DNA from: Desulfobacter sp. | Lineage (GTDB): Bacteria > Desulfobacterota > Desulfobacteria > Desulfobacterales > Desulfobacteraceae | Assembly (NCBI GenBank): GCA_028768525.1 | Contig: CP054837.1 | Span: 62,001 to 126,000, forward strand | Reading direction: 5' to 3' | Length of the DNA stretch: 64,000 bases | Shown: positions 9,454 through 18,723 of the stretch, piece after piece | How the letters are laid out: each line of letters starts with the position of its first letter | How positions within the stretch are numbered: the first letter of the stretch is position 1 | Notes under the pieces: model-generated | The model's input: the letters and a program-made list of their open reading frames with translations, nothing else | Database searches by the model: none | What the model was told of the DNA's origin: nothing | Made by a program: the position numbers and the translations under genes

Positions 9454-9834
9454 ATGGCAGATCCCAAGCGATTATTAATCGTTGATGACAACGAAGATAT
9501 TTTGTCAACCTTCTACGAATTCTTCAATTCCCTGGGATATGAAGTCAAAACGGCCGTGGACGGGTTTGCCGCTCTTAAAATCCTGAGGGATAAGCCTGAC
9601 CATTTTGACTGTTTGATTACCGATCTGGTCATGCCCAATATCAGCGGCGTGGGATTGATCTCAATCGTCAAAAAAGAATTCCCCAACCTTAAGATTATCG
9701 CCATGACCGGTTACGGTGACCAGCCCGGTGCGCTTGCTTCTGAAGCCGAGGCTGATATCGTTCTGTTCAAACCCATTGACCTGTTTAAAATTGAAGAGAA
9801 CGTGTCCGGGCTTCTCGGACAGCAAAAGGAATAA
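9454..9834 (+). CDS. single-domain response regulator (CheY-like receiver)
   Basis: 126 residues forming one receiver domain and nothing else. The acidic pocket D11-D12, the phosphoacceptor D57 (CLITDLVMP), T85 (IAMTGYG) and K106 (LFKPID) are all present, so it should be phosphorylatable. Its stop is 8 bases before a sigma-54 activator that has no receiver of its own. The pair looks like an NtrC-type regulator split over two genes, though the receiver could act elsewhere. The cognate kinase is not adjacent. Confidence 0.9.
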   Translation: MADPKRLLIVDDNEDILSTFYEFFNSLGYEVKTAVDGFAALKILRDKPDHFDCLITDLVMPNISGVGLISIVKKEFPNLKIIAMTGYGDQPGALASEAEADIVLFKPIDLFKIEENVSGLLGQQKE

Positions 9835-9842
9835 CCCAAGAG

Positions 9843-10922
9843 ATGACTAAACCTACGAGTACACCTCTTATCGGCGTCAGCAAGTCCATGCTCAAGATCA
9901 AGGAACTGATCAACCATGTGGCCAACACCTGCCTCAATGTACTGATTACGGGCGAAACCGGCGTAGGCAAAGAAGTGGTTGCCCAAAGCCTTTATACCGA
10001 GTCGCCCAGGGCGTCCAAAAATTTCGTAAAAATTAATTGTGCGGCCCTGCCGGAGACCCTTCTGGAATCCGAACTTTACGGATATGAAAAGGGCGCTTTC
10101 ACCGGTGCCCATAAAAAACGGCCCGGTAAATTCCTCACCGCAGACAAGGGGGTTCTTTTTCTGGATGAGATCGGCGATATGCCCCTGTCGCTCCAGTCTA
10201 AAATGCTCCATGTCCTCCAGAGCGGAGAATTCTCCCCCCTGGGATCTGATGAAGACTTTAAAACCGATGTATGGGTGATCGCCGCCACCAACCAAAACCT
10301 GGAAGACAGCATCAAAAACAAGGAATTCAGGGAAGACCTCTTCTACCGGCTGAACATCATCAAGATCGATATCCCTCCCCTGCGCGAACGTAAAGAGGAT
10401 ATTCCGGCCCTGGTGGAATATTACTGCCGGCTGTACAAATCCGAATATCCCAACAGCCAGGGCAGCAAGCCTGATTCCGATACCATGGCCCGGCTTTGCG
10501 CCTATCCATGGCCCGGAAATGTCCGCCAGCTGCAGAATTGCATCAAAAAACAACTGGTGCTCAATTCCTGGGATAAAATTTTTGAGGAACTGCCACGGGA
10601 ATCTTCCCGCGATGCTTTTGTAGACAGCCCAGCTGTCCAGGCCGCACCGCCCAATCCCTACCACAATGAAGTCAACCATGAACGGCTGAACATCATATCG
10701 GAATTCGTGGATCTTTCCACCAGTTCTGAAAAATTGTTTGAGGATATTTCCCTTAAAAAAATCAAGAAAATGGCCTCAGACAAGGTGGAGAAAGAAGTGA
10801 TCACCTTTGTCCTTGAAAAGGTGGGCTGGAACCGTTCCAGGGCGGCCAAAATCCTCAAGGTCAGCTATAAGACACTGCTCTACAAAATGAGTGAATTCAA
10901 GGTGAGCCCGCCGGTGAAATAA
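9843..10922 (+). CDS. sigma-54-dependent transcriptional activator without a receiver domain
   Basis: 359 residues. An AAA+ domain starts almost at the N-terminus: Walker A GETGVGKE at about residue 36, ELYGYEKGAFTGAHKK with the sigma-54-contacting GAFTGA loop at about 85, Walker B VLFLDEIGD, the arginine-finger region FREDLFYRLNI, and PWPGNVRQLQN. A linker of about 80 residues leads to a Fis-type helix-turn-helix (NRSRAAKILKVSYKTLLYKM). It opens sigma-54 promoters by ATP hydrolysis. Partner for control is probably the preceding receiver protein. The liv transporter downstream is a candidate target, but I found no convincing -24/-12 element before livJ. Confidence 0.93.
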   Translation: MTKPTSTPLIGVSKSMLKIKELINHVANTCLNVLITGETGVGKEVVAQSLYTESPRASKNFVKINCAALPETLLESELYGYEKGAFTGAHKKRPGKFLTADKGVLFLDEIGDMPLSLQSKMLHVLQSGEFSPLGSDEDFKTDVWVIAATNQNLEDSIKNKEFREDLFYRLNIIKIDIPPLRERKEDIPALVEYYCRLYKSEYPNSQGSKPDSDTMARLCAYPWPGNVRQLQNCIKKQLVLNSWDKIFEELPRESSRDAFVDSPAVQAAPPNPYHNEVNHERLNIISEFVDLSTSSEKLFEDISLKKIKKMASDKVEKEVITFVLEKVGWNRSRAAKILKVSYKTLLYKMSEFKVSPPVK

Positions 10923-11225
10923 ACGGCCCGCCAGACTTTTTCCACACCTTAGATTTTCAATTTGCCCGGGACCTCCTCGCCCGGTGCCTGACCCCCTGAA
11001 AATATTTCACATTGGGGTTTACTTCCCCTGCTTTTTTACATATAGAACTAATTCAGGTAATACGCAGTACTTCCTTGCCTGAATTCGACGTTTCAGGTGT
11101 TATGAAAGACAGTTTTTGGTGTAGATCAAAATCGGCGTTTTAAATTTTGTTTTTCCGTTTTTTGTTCCAGGTAAATAGTGGAAATACAAATTTAATTTTA
11201 TTCATTTTTCATCAAAGGAGGAGAT
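10923..11225. other. 303-bp intergenic region before the liv operon
   Basis: No gene seen. It contains an inverted repeat, AATTCAGG at 11050-11057 and CCTGAATT at 11078-11085, plus another TTCAGGT near 11092, which could bind a regulator. I found no GG-N10-GC sigma-54 element and no convincing terminator. A strong AAAGGAGGA ribosome binding site lies just before livJ. Confidence 0.4.
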
Positions 11226-12401
11226 ATGCGGAAGATCGCCCTGTTTTTAATCGCAGTTCTTGCACTGGCAATGGTATTCACACCAGCGGCATTCAGCGCC
11301 AGGAAAACCATCATCAAAATCGGCATTAACGCCCCCTTAACCGGAGACATCCCCAAGGTCGGCGAAGGCTCCAAGTACGCCGCCATGCTGTGGCTTGAGG
11401 ATGTTGAAAAGGCCGGCGGACTTGAAGTCGGTGGAAAAAAATACCAGGTCGAACTGGTCATCGAAGACAATGAGTCCAAGGCAGAATCCGCAGTGAAGGC
11501 CAATACAAAGATGATCACCCAGGACGATGTTCTGGCCATTATCGGCCCGCAGTCCTCCAAACAGGCCGTTCCGGCCGGTGAAGTGGCCAACAAATATAAA
11601 ACCGTGATGATCTCCCCCTGGTCCACCAATCCCAATACCACCATGGACCGGCCCTATGTATTCAGGGGCTGTTTTCTGGATCCTTTCCAGGGACCTGTTG
11701 TGGCAAATTTCATCACCGAAGAATTCGGTTTCACAAAAGCCGCCGTTCTCTACGATGTGGCCTCCGACTACCCCAAAGGCCTGGCAGAAGTGTTTAAGGC
11801 GGCATGGGAGAAAAAACATGGTCCCGATTCAATCGTGGCCTATGAAAGCTTTACCACCAAAGATACGGATTTTTCATCCCAGTTGACCAAAATTGTGAAA
11901 TCAGGCGCCCAGGTTCTTTTTACGCCTCAATATTACAACGAGGTGCCCCTGATCGTCAGCCAGGCCAAGGATCTGGGCTGGACCGGCCCCATTGTCGGGT
12001 CGGACTCCTGGGGATCTGCCGAAACGGTTGAACTCTGCGGCAAGAACTGCTACGGTCTCTTTTTCTCCTCCCATTATGCGGCCGCCGGTGCCAAAGGCGC
12101 AACCAAGGCCTTTATCGACCGCTATGAAAAGAGCTACGGGTATATACCCGATGATGTCGCCGCCCTGACATGGGACGCCCTGAAGCTGGCGGAACAGGCC
12201 ATCCAGGATGCGGGTAAAATCAGCGGACGGGTGAATAAAGACCGTGCCGCGGTACGCGACGCCCTGGCCAAAATCAAAAACTTTGCCGGCATCACCGGTA
12301 ACATGACCTTCACCGAAGAAGGTGATCCCATCAAATGCGCCGTTATCGTAAGGATTAACGATAAGGGCGAATATGAATTCTATAAATCCAGCTGTCCCTG
12401 A
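11226..12401 (+). CDS. livJ: branched-chain amino acid ABC transporter, periplasmic binding protein
   Basis: 391 residues with a Sec signal peptide (MRKIALFLIAVLALAMVF, cleavage after AFSA near residue 25) and a type I periplasmic binding fold of the LivJ/LivK family: IKIGINAPLTGDIPKVGEG, VIEDNESKAESAVKANTKMI, IIGPQSSKQAVPAGEVANKYK. It binds leucine, isoleucine, valine or a related amino or carboxylic compound in the periplasm and delivers it to LivHM. Strong AAAGGAGGA ribosome binding site. It is separated from livH by about 100 bases, typical where the binding protein is made in excess. Confidence 0.93.
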   Translation: MRKIALFLIAVLALAMVFTPAAFSARKTIIKIGINAPLTGDIPKVGEGSKYAAMLWLEDVEKAGGLEVGGKKYQVELVIEDNESKAESAVKANTKMITQDDVLAIIGPQSSKQAVPAGEVANKYKTVMISPWSTNPNTTMDRPYVFRGCFLDPFQGPVVANFITEEFGFTKAAVLYDVASDYPKGLAEVFKAAWEKKHGPDSIVAYESFTTKDTDFSSQLTKIVKSGAQVLFTPQYYNEVPLIVSQAKDLGWTGPIVGSDSWGSAETVELCGKNCYGLFFSSHYAAAGAKGATKAFIDRYEKSYGYIPDDVAALTWDALKLAEQAIQDAGKISGRVNKDRAAVRDALAKIKNFAGITGNMTFTEEGDPIKCAVIVRINDKGEYEFYKSSCP

Positions 12402-12503
12402 TTCCGGCAGGCAGGATTATTCCCATAAGGGCTGCCGGTCACCCCGGTGAACCGGCAGTCCTTGCCCTTATCTTATACCTAAGTTTTCTGAGGACTTAAA
12501 TGA

Positions 12504-13439
12504 ATGGAATCTATAATTGATATTCTGCAGTATATTGTGCAGAACCTGATCAATGCCGCCCAGCGGGGCAGTTTCTATGCGGTGATCTCCATCGGGTATT
12601 CCATGGTATACGGCGTGCTCATGCTGTTCAACTTTGCCCATGGCGATATCTTCATGGTGGGCACCTATATCGGTTTCGGCATCGCCACCCTTTTTCTGGC
12701 CATATTTGCCGGGCTGCTGCCCGGGCCCCTGATCTTTCTGTCCACGGTGGTGGTGACCATGTTCCTGGCCTCATGGATCGGTGTACTGGTCGAGGTGGCC
12801 GGATACCGCCCACTGCGCGAAGCCCCCAGGGCATCGGCAGCCATTACAGGACTGATGATCGGTATTATTTTCGAGACCGGCATTCTCATCCTGTTGGGGG
12901 CCAAGCGCCTGAGCTTTCCGCCCCTCATGGAATCGGTGACCTATCATATCGGCGGGGTGTACTTCACCAATGTGAAGGCCATGATTATCATTCTTTCCCT
13001 GCTGCTCATGCTGGCCCTCCACGGTTTCATTCAAAAGACCAAATGGGGCATGGCCATGCGGGCCATGTCCTATGATTTTCTTGCGGTGCCCCTTATGGGG
13101 GTCTCCATTAATATCATCGCACCATTGACTTTTGCTGTGGGGGCAGGCCTGGCTTCTGTCGCCGGCATTCTGTACGGCCAGGCCTATCCCATCCTTGATC
13201 CCTATATGGGGGTGATTATCGGGTGGAAGGCATTCGTGGCCGCCATCCTGGGCGGCCGGGGCTCTATCAAGGGGGCTGCCCTGGCCGGATACCTGCTGGG
13301 CTTCATAGAGATTTTTGTGGCCACCATTTTTCCATCCACCCTCCGGGATCTCATTGCTTATTCGATTATCCTGGTGATTCTGACCTTCAGACCCAGGGGC
13401 TTTTTCGGCATGGAGCACAGCACCAAGCTGAGGTTGTGA
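12504..13439 (+). CDS. livH: branched-chain amino acid ABC transporter permease LivH
   Basis: 311 residues, mostly hydrophobic, with the LivH blocks YSMVYGVLMLFNFAHGDIFMVG, the EAPRASAAITGLMIGI region and VAAILGGRGSIKGAALAGYLLGF (the loop contacting the ATPase). It is one of two different permeases of the LIV/HAAT family. The ATG at 12504 is preceded by TGAGGA at a suitable distance. It is followed by livM after 43 bases. Compared with E. coli LivH it has a longer segment around residues 60-85. Confidence 0.93.
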   Translation: MESIIDILQYIVQNLINAAQRGSFYAVISIGYSMVYGVLMLFNFAHGDIFMVGTYIGFGIATLFLAIFAGLLPGPLIFLSTVVVTMFLASWIGVLVEVAGYRPLREAPRASAAITGLMIGIIFETGILILLGAKRLSFPPLMESVTYHIGGVYFTNVKAMIIILSLLLMLALHGFIQKTKWGMAMRAMSYDFLAVPLMGVSINIIAPLTFAVGAGLASVAGILYGQAYPILDPYMGVIIGWKAFVAAILGGRGSIKGAALAGYLLGFIEIFVATIFPSTLRDLIAYSIILVILTFRPRGFFGMEHSTKLRL

Positions 13440-13482
13440 TATTAATCCGCCGGTAAACCGGGCAATTGTTAGGAATATAACC

Positions 13483-14751
13483 ATGGAAATTGCAAGAAAA
13501 TTCAAATCAGCATTCTCCACCGTGCCCATGCTGGGGTGGATGCTGGGCATTCTCACCGGGGTTCTAATCGAGTTTTACTGGGGGTATGATTATATCTCCT
13601 ATTACCTGGGACTGCCAAAAATTCCAGTCCTCTTCGGCACCCTGATCATGCTTAAGGAGCCGATGATGATACCCGGTGCCCTGGGGTACGACCTGGCCGT
13701 CTATGTGGTGCCGGTATTTCTGGTGGCAAAATTAACCTCGGGACTGACCAATCCGCTGGCCGCACTGCTGGAGAAGCTTCCGCTGGCCCTGTCGGTGCTC
13801 ATCCATCTGGTGCTGTTCTACGGTATTCTCCACCTATGGGCCGGGATAAACGATTACCGGGTCCTCGTCATCAAGCTGACCATGATTTCCATCATTCTCA
13901 CCGTCAGTATCAATGTGATCAACGGCTACCAGGGAGAATTTTCATGCTCCCATCCCGGTTTCATGGCCCTGGGAGCATATGTATCTTCCATTATCACCCT
14001 GGTGCTCTTTGCCAATGACAAAATTTTCGGCGCCCCCCTGCTGCCGCCGGAATACGGCCCCTGGTTCTTTCCGCTGGCGCTGGTTGCAGGCGGCGCCGCC
14101 GCAGCCCTGGGGTCCCTGGCCGTGGCCATTCCTTCTTTCCGGACCCGGGGGGATTACCTGGCCATTATTTCACTGGCCTTCATGTTCATCGTCAAATCGG
14201 CGGTGGAAAATCTCCACATCATCGGCGGGGCCCGGGGCATGGGCGGCCAGCCTGATTTTGCCCCCCTCCACGTGATCTTTATCTGGACCATACTCTGCAT
14301 CTGGATCATCCATAATTTTGTCACTTCCATCATGGGGAAAGCCCTGAACACGGTGAGGGACGACGAGGCCGCCTCGGAATCCATGACCATCAAAACCCGG
14401 AAAACCAAAATGACCGCCTTCATGTTCGGTGCATTCTGGGCGGGAGTCGGCGGGGGGCTGTTTGCCCATGTACTGGCCTATATCAACCCGGGCATGTTCA
14501 GCATCAACCGCCTGGCCGAAATTCTGGCCATGGTATATTTCGGCGGACTCAACTCCATTGTAGGGTCCATTGTGGGGGCGGTTTCCATCAATGTTCTGGG
14601 CGAAGCGTTGCGGCCACTGGAATTATTCAAGTGGATCATCATCCCTCTCATCCTGATTTTTGTCATGATTTTCAGACCCTACGGTTTGATTTCTTTTACA
14701 GAACTGAATATGAAAAAGCTGCTTCGGGCGAAAACCGGTAAAGGAGTGTGA
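13483..14751 (+). CDS. livM: branched-chain amino acid ABC transporter permease LivM
   Basis: 422 residues, multi-spanning. Family blocks are INVINGYQGEFSCSHPGFMALGAYVSS, PSFRTRGDYLAIISLAF, IGGARGMGGQ, GKALNTVRDDEAASESMTIKTRKTKM and FGGLNSIVGSIVGA. The N-terminal 130 residues carry additional membrane segments, as in longer LivM proteins. It pairs with LivH to form the transport channel. It is 3 bases ahead of livG. Confidence 0.93.
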   Translation: MEIARKFKSAFSTVPMLGWMLGILTGVLIEFYWGYDYISYYLGLPKIPVLFGTLIMLKEPMMIPGALGYDLAVYVVPVFLVAKLTSGLTNPLAALLEKLPLALSVLIHLVLFYGILHLWAGINDYRVLVIKLTMISIILTVSINVINGYQGEFSCSHPGFMALGAYVSSIITLVLFANDKIFGAPLLPPEYGPWFFPLALVAGGAAAALGSLAVAIPSFRTRGDYLAIISLAFMFIVKSAVENLHIIGGARGMGGQPDFAPLHVIFIWTILCIWIIHNFVTSIMGKALNTVRDDEAASESMTIKTRKTKMTAFMFGAFWAGVGGGLFAHVLAYINPGMFSINRLAEILAMVYFGGLNSIVGSIVGAVSINVLGEALRPLELFKWIIIPLILIFVMIFRPYGLISFTELNMKKLLRAKTGKGV

Positions 14752-14754
14752 TTC

Positions 14755-15528
14755 ATGTCTTCATTGCTCAGGGTCAAGAATATGACCCATTATTTCGGCG
14801 GGCTGCGGGCGGTTCACGATTACAATCTGGACATTGCCCCCAAGCAGATCACTGGGCTTATCGGCCCCAACGGCGCCGGTAAAACCACCATTTTCAATCT
14901 GATCACCGGCGTCTACACCCCCACCGAGGGGGAAATCACCCTGGAAAGCAAAAGCATCATCGGCCTTGAAACCAACGAGATTGCCGCAAAAGGCCTGGGA
15001 AGGACCTTCCAGAACCTGGCTCTCTGGCGTCATATGAGTGTGCTGGACCACATTAAAATGGCCCACTATTCCCAGCTTACCTACGGGCTCTTCGGCGCTT
15101 TTTTCAATACCCCGGCCTGCCGCCGCCAGGAAAAGCAGGTGGAGGAAAATGCATACCGCCTTCTTGAACTGTTTGATATCAAACAGCATGCAGACCAATT
15201 GGTAACCAACCTGCCCTACGGCGCCCAGCGCAGGGTGGAAATGGCGAGGGCCATGGCCACAGATCCCAAAATCCTTTTCCTGGACGAACCCACCGCCGGC
15301 ATGACGCCGGACGAACTGGTGCAGATGATCCGGATCATTCGCCAGGTTCACCAGGATTTCAATGTGGCCATATTTCTTATCGAACACCGGATGAAATTCG
15401 TCATGGAACTCTGCCAGCATATACAGACCCTGGTGTTTGGGGAAGTTATTGCCCAGGGGCCGCCGGAGGAAATCCAGAACAATCCGGACGTCATTGAAGC
15501 CTATCTGGGCAAGGAGGATCTGACCTGA
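14755..15528 (+). CDS. livG: branched-chain amino acid ABC transporter ATPase LivG
   Basis: 257 residues with Walker A GPNGAGKTT, the Q-loop region GRTFQNLALW, an altered signature YGAQRRVEMARAMA in place of LSGGQ, as is usual for LivG, Walker B ILFLDEPTAGM and the switch His in FLIEHRM. It hydrolyses ATP to drive transport through LivHM. AAAGGAG precedes the ATG. It overlaps livF by one base. Confidence 0.95.
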   Translation: MSSLLRVKNMTHYFGGLRAVHDYNLDIAPKQITGLIGPNGAGKTTIFNLITGVYTPTEGEITLESKSIIGLETNEIAAKGLGRTFQNLALWRHMSVLDHIKMAHYSQLTYGLFGAFFNTPACRRQEKQVEENAYRLLELFDIKQHADQLVTNLPYGAQRRVEMARAMATDPKILFLDEPTAGMTPDELVQMIRIIRQVHQDFNVAIFLIEHRMKFVMELCQHIQTLVFGEVIAQGPPEEIQNNPDVIEAYLGKEDLT

Positions 15529-16241
15529 TGCAGCTGAAAATAGAAAATCTAAAGGTATCCTACGGTAATATCAAGGCCCTCCACGGCATCAGTTTCACGG
15601 TTACGGCCGGTGAGATTCTCACCATCATCGGTGCCAACGGGGCCGGTAAGAGTACGACCCTGCGGGCCATTTCCCGGATGATTCCGGCGGAGGCCGGCTC
15701 TGTTCTTGAGTTTGAGGGGCAGAATATCCTGAAATACAGTGCAGACAAGGTGGTATCCCGCCTGGGTATCTCCCATGTGCCTGAAGGCCGCAGGATTTTC
15801 GGCAACCTTACCGTCACCGAAAACCTCACCCTGGCCTGTTTTGCCAGAAAGGACAAAGACCAGATCCTAAAGGACCTCAAATGGGTGTTCGGCCTCTTTA
15901 CCCGGCTGGAAGAACGGAAAAACCAGCTGGCAGGGACACTTTCCGGCGGTGAGCAGCAGATGCTGGCTGTGGGCCGGGCCTATATGTCCGGCCGTAAAAT
16001 CATGCTGCTGGACGAACCATCCATGGGGCTGGCGCCGTTGCTCATGCTGGATATGTTTGAAGCGCTCAAAGAGATCAACAAACTTGGCACCACCATTCTC
16101 CTGGTGGAGCAGAATGCACGCCTGGCCCTGAAGTTCGCCCAGCGGGGATATGTGATTGAAAACGGCTCCCTGGTGCTTGAAGGACCGGCCGGGGAGCTGC
16201 TCAACAATCCCGATGTCAAAAAAGCCTATCTAGGCGCCTGA
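15528..16241 (+). CDS. livF: branched-chain amino acid ABC transporter ATPase LivF
   Basis: 237 residues with Walker A GANGAGKST, the LivF-typical PEGRRIFGNLTVTENL, signature LSGGEQQMLAVGRAYM, Walker B IMLLDEPSMGLAP and the H-loop region LLVEQNARLAL. It is the second ATPase of the transporter and the last gene of the operon. Its ATG overlaps the livG stop (TGATG). Its 3' end overlaps the convergent malY-like gene by 12 bases, and no terminator is visible in between. Confidence 0.95.
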   Translation: MQLKIENLKVSYGNIKALHGISFTVTAGEILTIIGANGAGKSTTLRAISRMIPAEAGSVLEFEGQNILKYSADKVVSRLGISHVPEGRRIFGNLTVTENLTLACFARKDKDQILKDLKWVFGLFTRLEERKNQLAGTLSGGEQQMLAVGRAYMSGRKIMLLDEPSMGLAPLLMLDMFEALKEINKLGTTILLVEQNARLALKFAQRGYVIENGSLVLEGPAGELLNNPDVKKAYLGA

Positions 16242-17447
16242 TGCGGCATAGGGCCTGAAGGCATCTATCAGCCGTGACACGGCCTGGGCCAGGGTTTTTC
16301 TCGGACAGGCGATGTTGATCCGTTCGAATCCAGCGCCGCCAGTTCCGAACCAATGGCCGGGATCAAGGGCCAGGCAGGCCTCCTCTTCCACAAGCCCAAC
16401 GATCTTCTCGGCGGGCAGCCCCAGGGCCCTGAAGTCAATCCAGGGCAGGTAGGTGGCCTCAAGTTCAAAGACCTTTATCCCGGGAAGTTCTGATTCCAGC
16501 TCCTTTTTAAGAAAGATGAAATTTTCGTGGATATAGGCAATCAGGTCATTGAGCCAGGGTTCGCCGCCCTCATAGGCGGCCTGGGCGGCAATGGCCCCAA
16601 ACAGGCTTGAACTGCCTTTGGAATGCCACCCCAGGGTTTCAAAATAAATACCCATGTCGCTCCGCAGATCTGCATCGGGAATCACCAGGCTGGAATGGTT
16701 CAGGCCGGCCAGGTTAAAGGTTTTTGATGCGGCATTGGCCGCCACCGAGTGCATTGCCAGGTCTTCTGATATGGACTGGTAACTGGTGTGGCGGTATCCG
16801 GGCATGATCAGGTCGCAATGGATTTCATCGGCAAACACCATTATGTTGTTGCGTATGCAAATGTCGCCGAACCGTGCCAGTTCCTCACGGGTCCATACCC
16901 GGCCCACCGGATTGTGGGGAGAACAGAGGATGGCAAGCTTGACCCGTGGATCCTTCGCCTTTTCTTCCAGATCCTCAAAATCCATTCCATACCGGCCATC
17001 CTGGTTCTTAAGGGGATTTTCACTGATCCTCCTTCCATTGGCCCTGATGGCAGAGGCAAAGGGATAGTAGACCGGCGGCTGGATCAATACCTTGTCCCCC
17101 GGGCTAGAAAACCGCTGAACCAGGTAATGCACGGCGGGAACGATGCCCGGGGTATTGACGATCCATTCATTTTTGATCATCCAGTTGTGCCGGCGGCGGT
17201 ACCAGTGAATGAGTGCCTTATTGTGTCCGGGATCTTGAATGGTATATCCGAAAATACCATGGGCCATCCGTTTTTCCATGGCGTCCTGGATGACCGGGGC
17301 GCAATAAAAGTCCATATCTGCCACCCAGAAAGGCAACAGTTCTGATTTGCCTTTCCCGAACCGGTCTGCCAGAATGCCCGGTTCCCATTTCATGGAATTG
17401 GTTCCGCTTCTGTCTATGATTTCATCAAAATTCCACTTGTTTGCCAT
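16230..17447 (-). CDS. MalY/PatB family PLP-dependent C-S lyase or aminotransferase
   Basis: 405 residues of fold-type I PLP enzyme. The MalY/PatB hallmarks are the N-terminal DRSGTNSMKW, PFWVADMDF, GYTIQ and the PLP lysine near residue 241 in NAASKTFNLAGLNHS. Members split cystathionine or cysteine to pyruvate, ammonia and a thiol or sulfide (cystathionine beta-lyase), and some also act as aminotransferases. The substrate here cannot be told. Single gene, convergent with livF and overlapping it by 12 bases. Confidence 0.9.
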   Translation of the reverse strand: MANKWNFDEIIDRSGTNSMKWEPGILADRFGKGKSELLPFWVADMDFYCAPVIQDAMEKRMAHGIFGYTIQDPGHNKALIHWYRRRHNWMIKNEWIVNTPGIVPAVHYLVQRFSSPGDKVLIQPPVYYPFASAIRANGRRISENPLKNQDGRYGMDFEDLEEKAKDPRVKLAILCSPHNPVGRVWTREELARFGDICIRNNIMVFADEIHCDLIMPGYRHTSYQSISEDLAMHSVAANAASKTFNLAGLNHSSLVIPDADLRSDMGIYFETLGWHSKGSSSLFGAIAAQAAYEGGEPWLNDLIAYIHENFIFLKKELESELPGIKVFELEATYLPWIDFRALGLPAEKIVGLVEEEACLALDPGHWFGTGGAGFERINIACPRKTLAQAVSRLIDAFRPYAASGA

Positions 17448-17666
17448 GGTTGGTATCCGTTTTCTATTGGGTTAAAATCCATTGCACCATACAGTTATTT
17501 TTCCATAAAAGCCATGCAGTTTTGTTTTACGATTTGACCGAGGCCAAGTGTCGGATACAATGTCCTATACCTGCGGTCAGGTTTACTGGGAGTCATTTAA
17601 AAGCTGGCTTTTTACGCCGATCAGGGATATCCTAGTGATGTAATCATTCCTTGAAAGGAAGTCGCC

Positions 17667-18584
17667 ATGGCCACCGGAGCATGCGGAATCAACTGCGATG
17701 TCTGCCGGCTGAACCTCCTCGGGCTTTGCACCACCTGCGGCGGCGGGAAAAGCCTGGAGGCAGAGGTAAAGCTGGCGGCCCAGGAACGTGTCCTGGGGGA
17801 TACCTGTGCCATTCTTTCCTGTGCGGCTCTGAATAATATCGGCCATTGCATGCGGGACTGCTCCCAGTTCCCCTGCGAAAATTTTACCATCTCCCCGGCC
17901 TATCCCTTTTCGTCCGGTTTCCTGGACATGCAGAAACGGCGACGCAGGGAATGGCTTCCCCGCATTGATCCCCTGGGTAAATCCGTTGAGATCCCCGACG
18001 AATACTGGGAGGCCATGGGCAACAGGGACCTGAATCTGGTCCAGTCGGTCACCCTTGCCCATGCCGATGAAAACAGCAGGCTTTCATTCGGGTTCCTGGA
18101 TCTGGGCCTAAGGCTGGATATACAGGGCAGGCAGCTTGAACAAATGGACTGGGAGGGCCGGTATGCCGCGTTGGACCTGCCCCTGCTGACCCTGACGGTG
18201 CTGATCTATTTTAAAACTGTTGATCGTCTTTTTCCCATGGGCCGGGATTTGATTTCAATTCATGACATGGATAACCAGGGCAGCTATTTTGCCGGTAACC
18301 ATGAACTGAAAACCGGGCATGTGCTTAACCGTTTTAAGGATGATATCAAGGGACTGGGCCGTTCCGCCGCAGCCCTGGGAGGGAAACCGGCGGAAATGGG
18401 AGACCACGCCTGGGAATTCCGCCCCTTTCCCAGGCTGGCTGTCTACTATGTGTTCTGGGATCTGGAAACCGAGTACGATCCAAGACTCTCCATTCTGTTT
18501 GACCGGTCCATCTGCCGGATATTCAATCCGCCCATGGTCTGGGAACTGGTGAATCTGGTTAATGCAAGGCTTCTGTCCGTATGA
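17667..18584 (+). CDS. cysteine-rich N-terminus fused to a DUF3786-like domain, function unknown
   Basis: 305 residues. Residues 1-75 contain closely spaced cysteines (CGINCDVCRLNLLGLCTTCGGG, then CAILSCAALNNIGHCMRDCSQFPCENF), a pattern of the DUF3795 type likely to bind zinc or an iron-sulfur cluster. The remainder resembles DUF3786, found mainly in anaerobes, with LPLLTLTVLIYFKT and the end FPRLAVYYVFWDLETEYDPRLSILFD. AAAGGAAG gives a clear ribosome binding site. No function is established. It has no obvious operon partner. Confidence 0.7.
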   Translation: MATGACGINCDVCRLNLLGLCTTCGGGKSLEAEVKLAAQERVLGDTCAILSCAALNNIGHCMRDCSQFPCENFTISPAYPFSSGFLDMQKRRRREWLPRIDPLGKSVEIPDEYWEAMGNRDLNLVQSVTLAHADENSRLSFGFLDLGLRLDIQGRQLEQMDWEGRYAALDLPLLTLTVLIYFKTVDRLFPMGRDLISIHDMDNQGSYFAGNHELKTGHVLNRFKDDIKGLGRSAAALGGKPAEMGDHAWEFRPFPRLAVYYVFWDLETEYDPRLSILFDRSICRIFNPPMVWELVNLVNARLLSV

Positions 18585-18644
18585 GACGCTGTATTTAATC
18601 CATGATGAACTGACCCAGGCAAGATGGGTTGGGGCCAAAAAAAG

Positions 18645-18676
18645 ACTGCCGGATTCAGTAACCTGAATCCGGCAGT
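18645..18676 (-). terminator. terminator of the alanine symporter gene (minus strand)
   Basis: A perfect 14-bp stem, ACTGCCGGATTCAG at 18645-18658 and its complement at 18663-18676, with a 4-base loop. On the minus strand it is followed by CTTTTTTT. A second perfect 9-bp hairpin (18686-18694 with 18699-18707) lies between it and the stop codon. Confidence 0.92.
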
Positions 18677-18723
18677 ACAATTATGCAGTTTCATCTAAAT
18701 GAAACTGGAGAGGCTTAGGGTAA

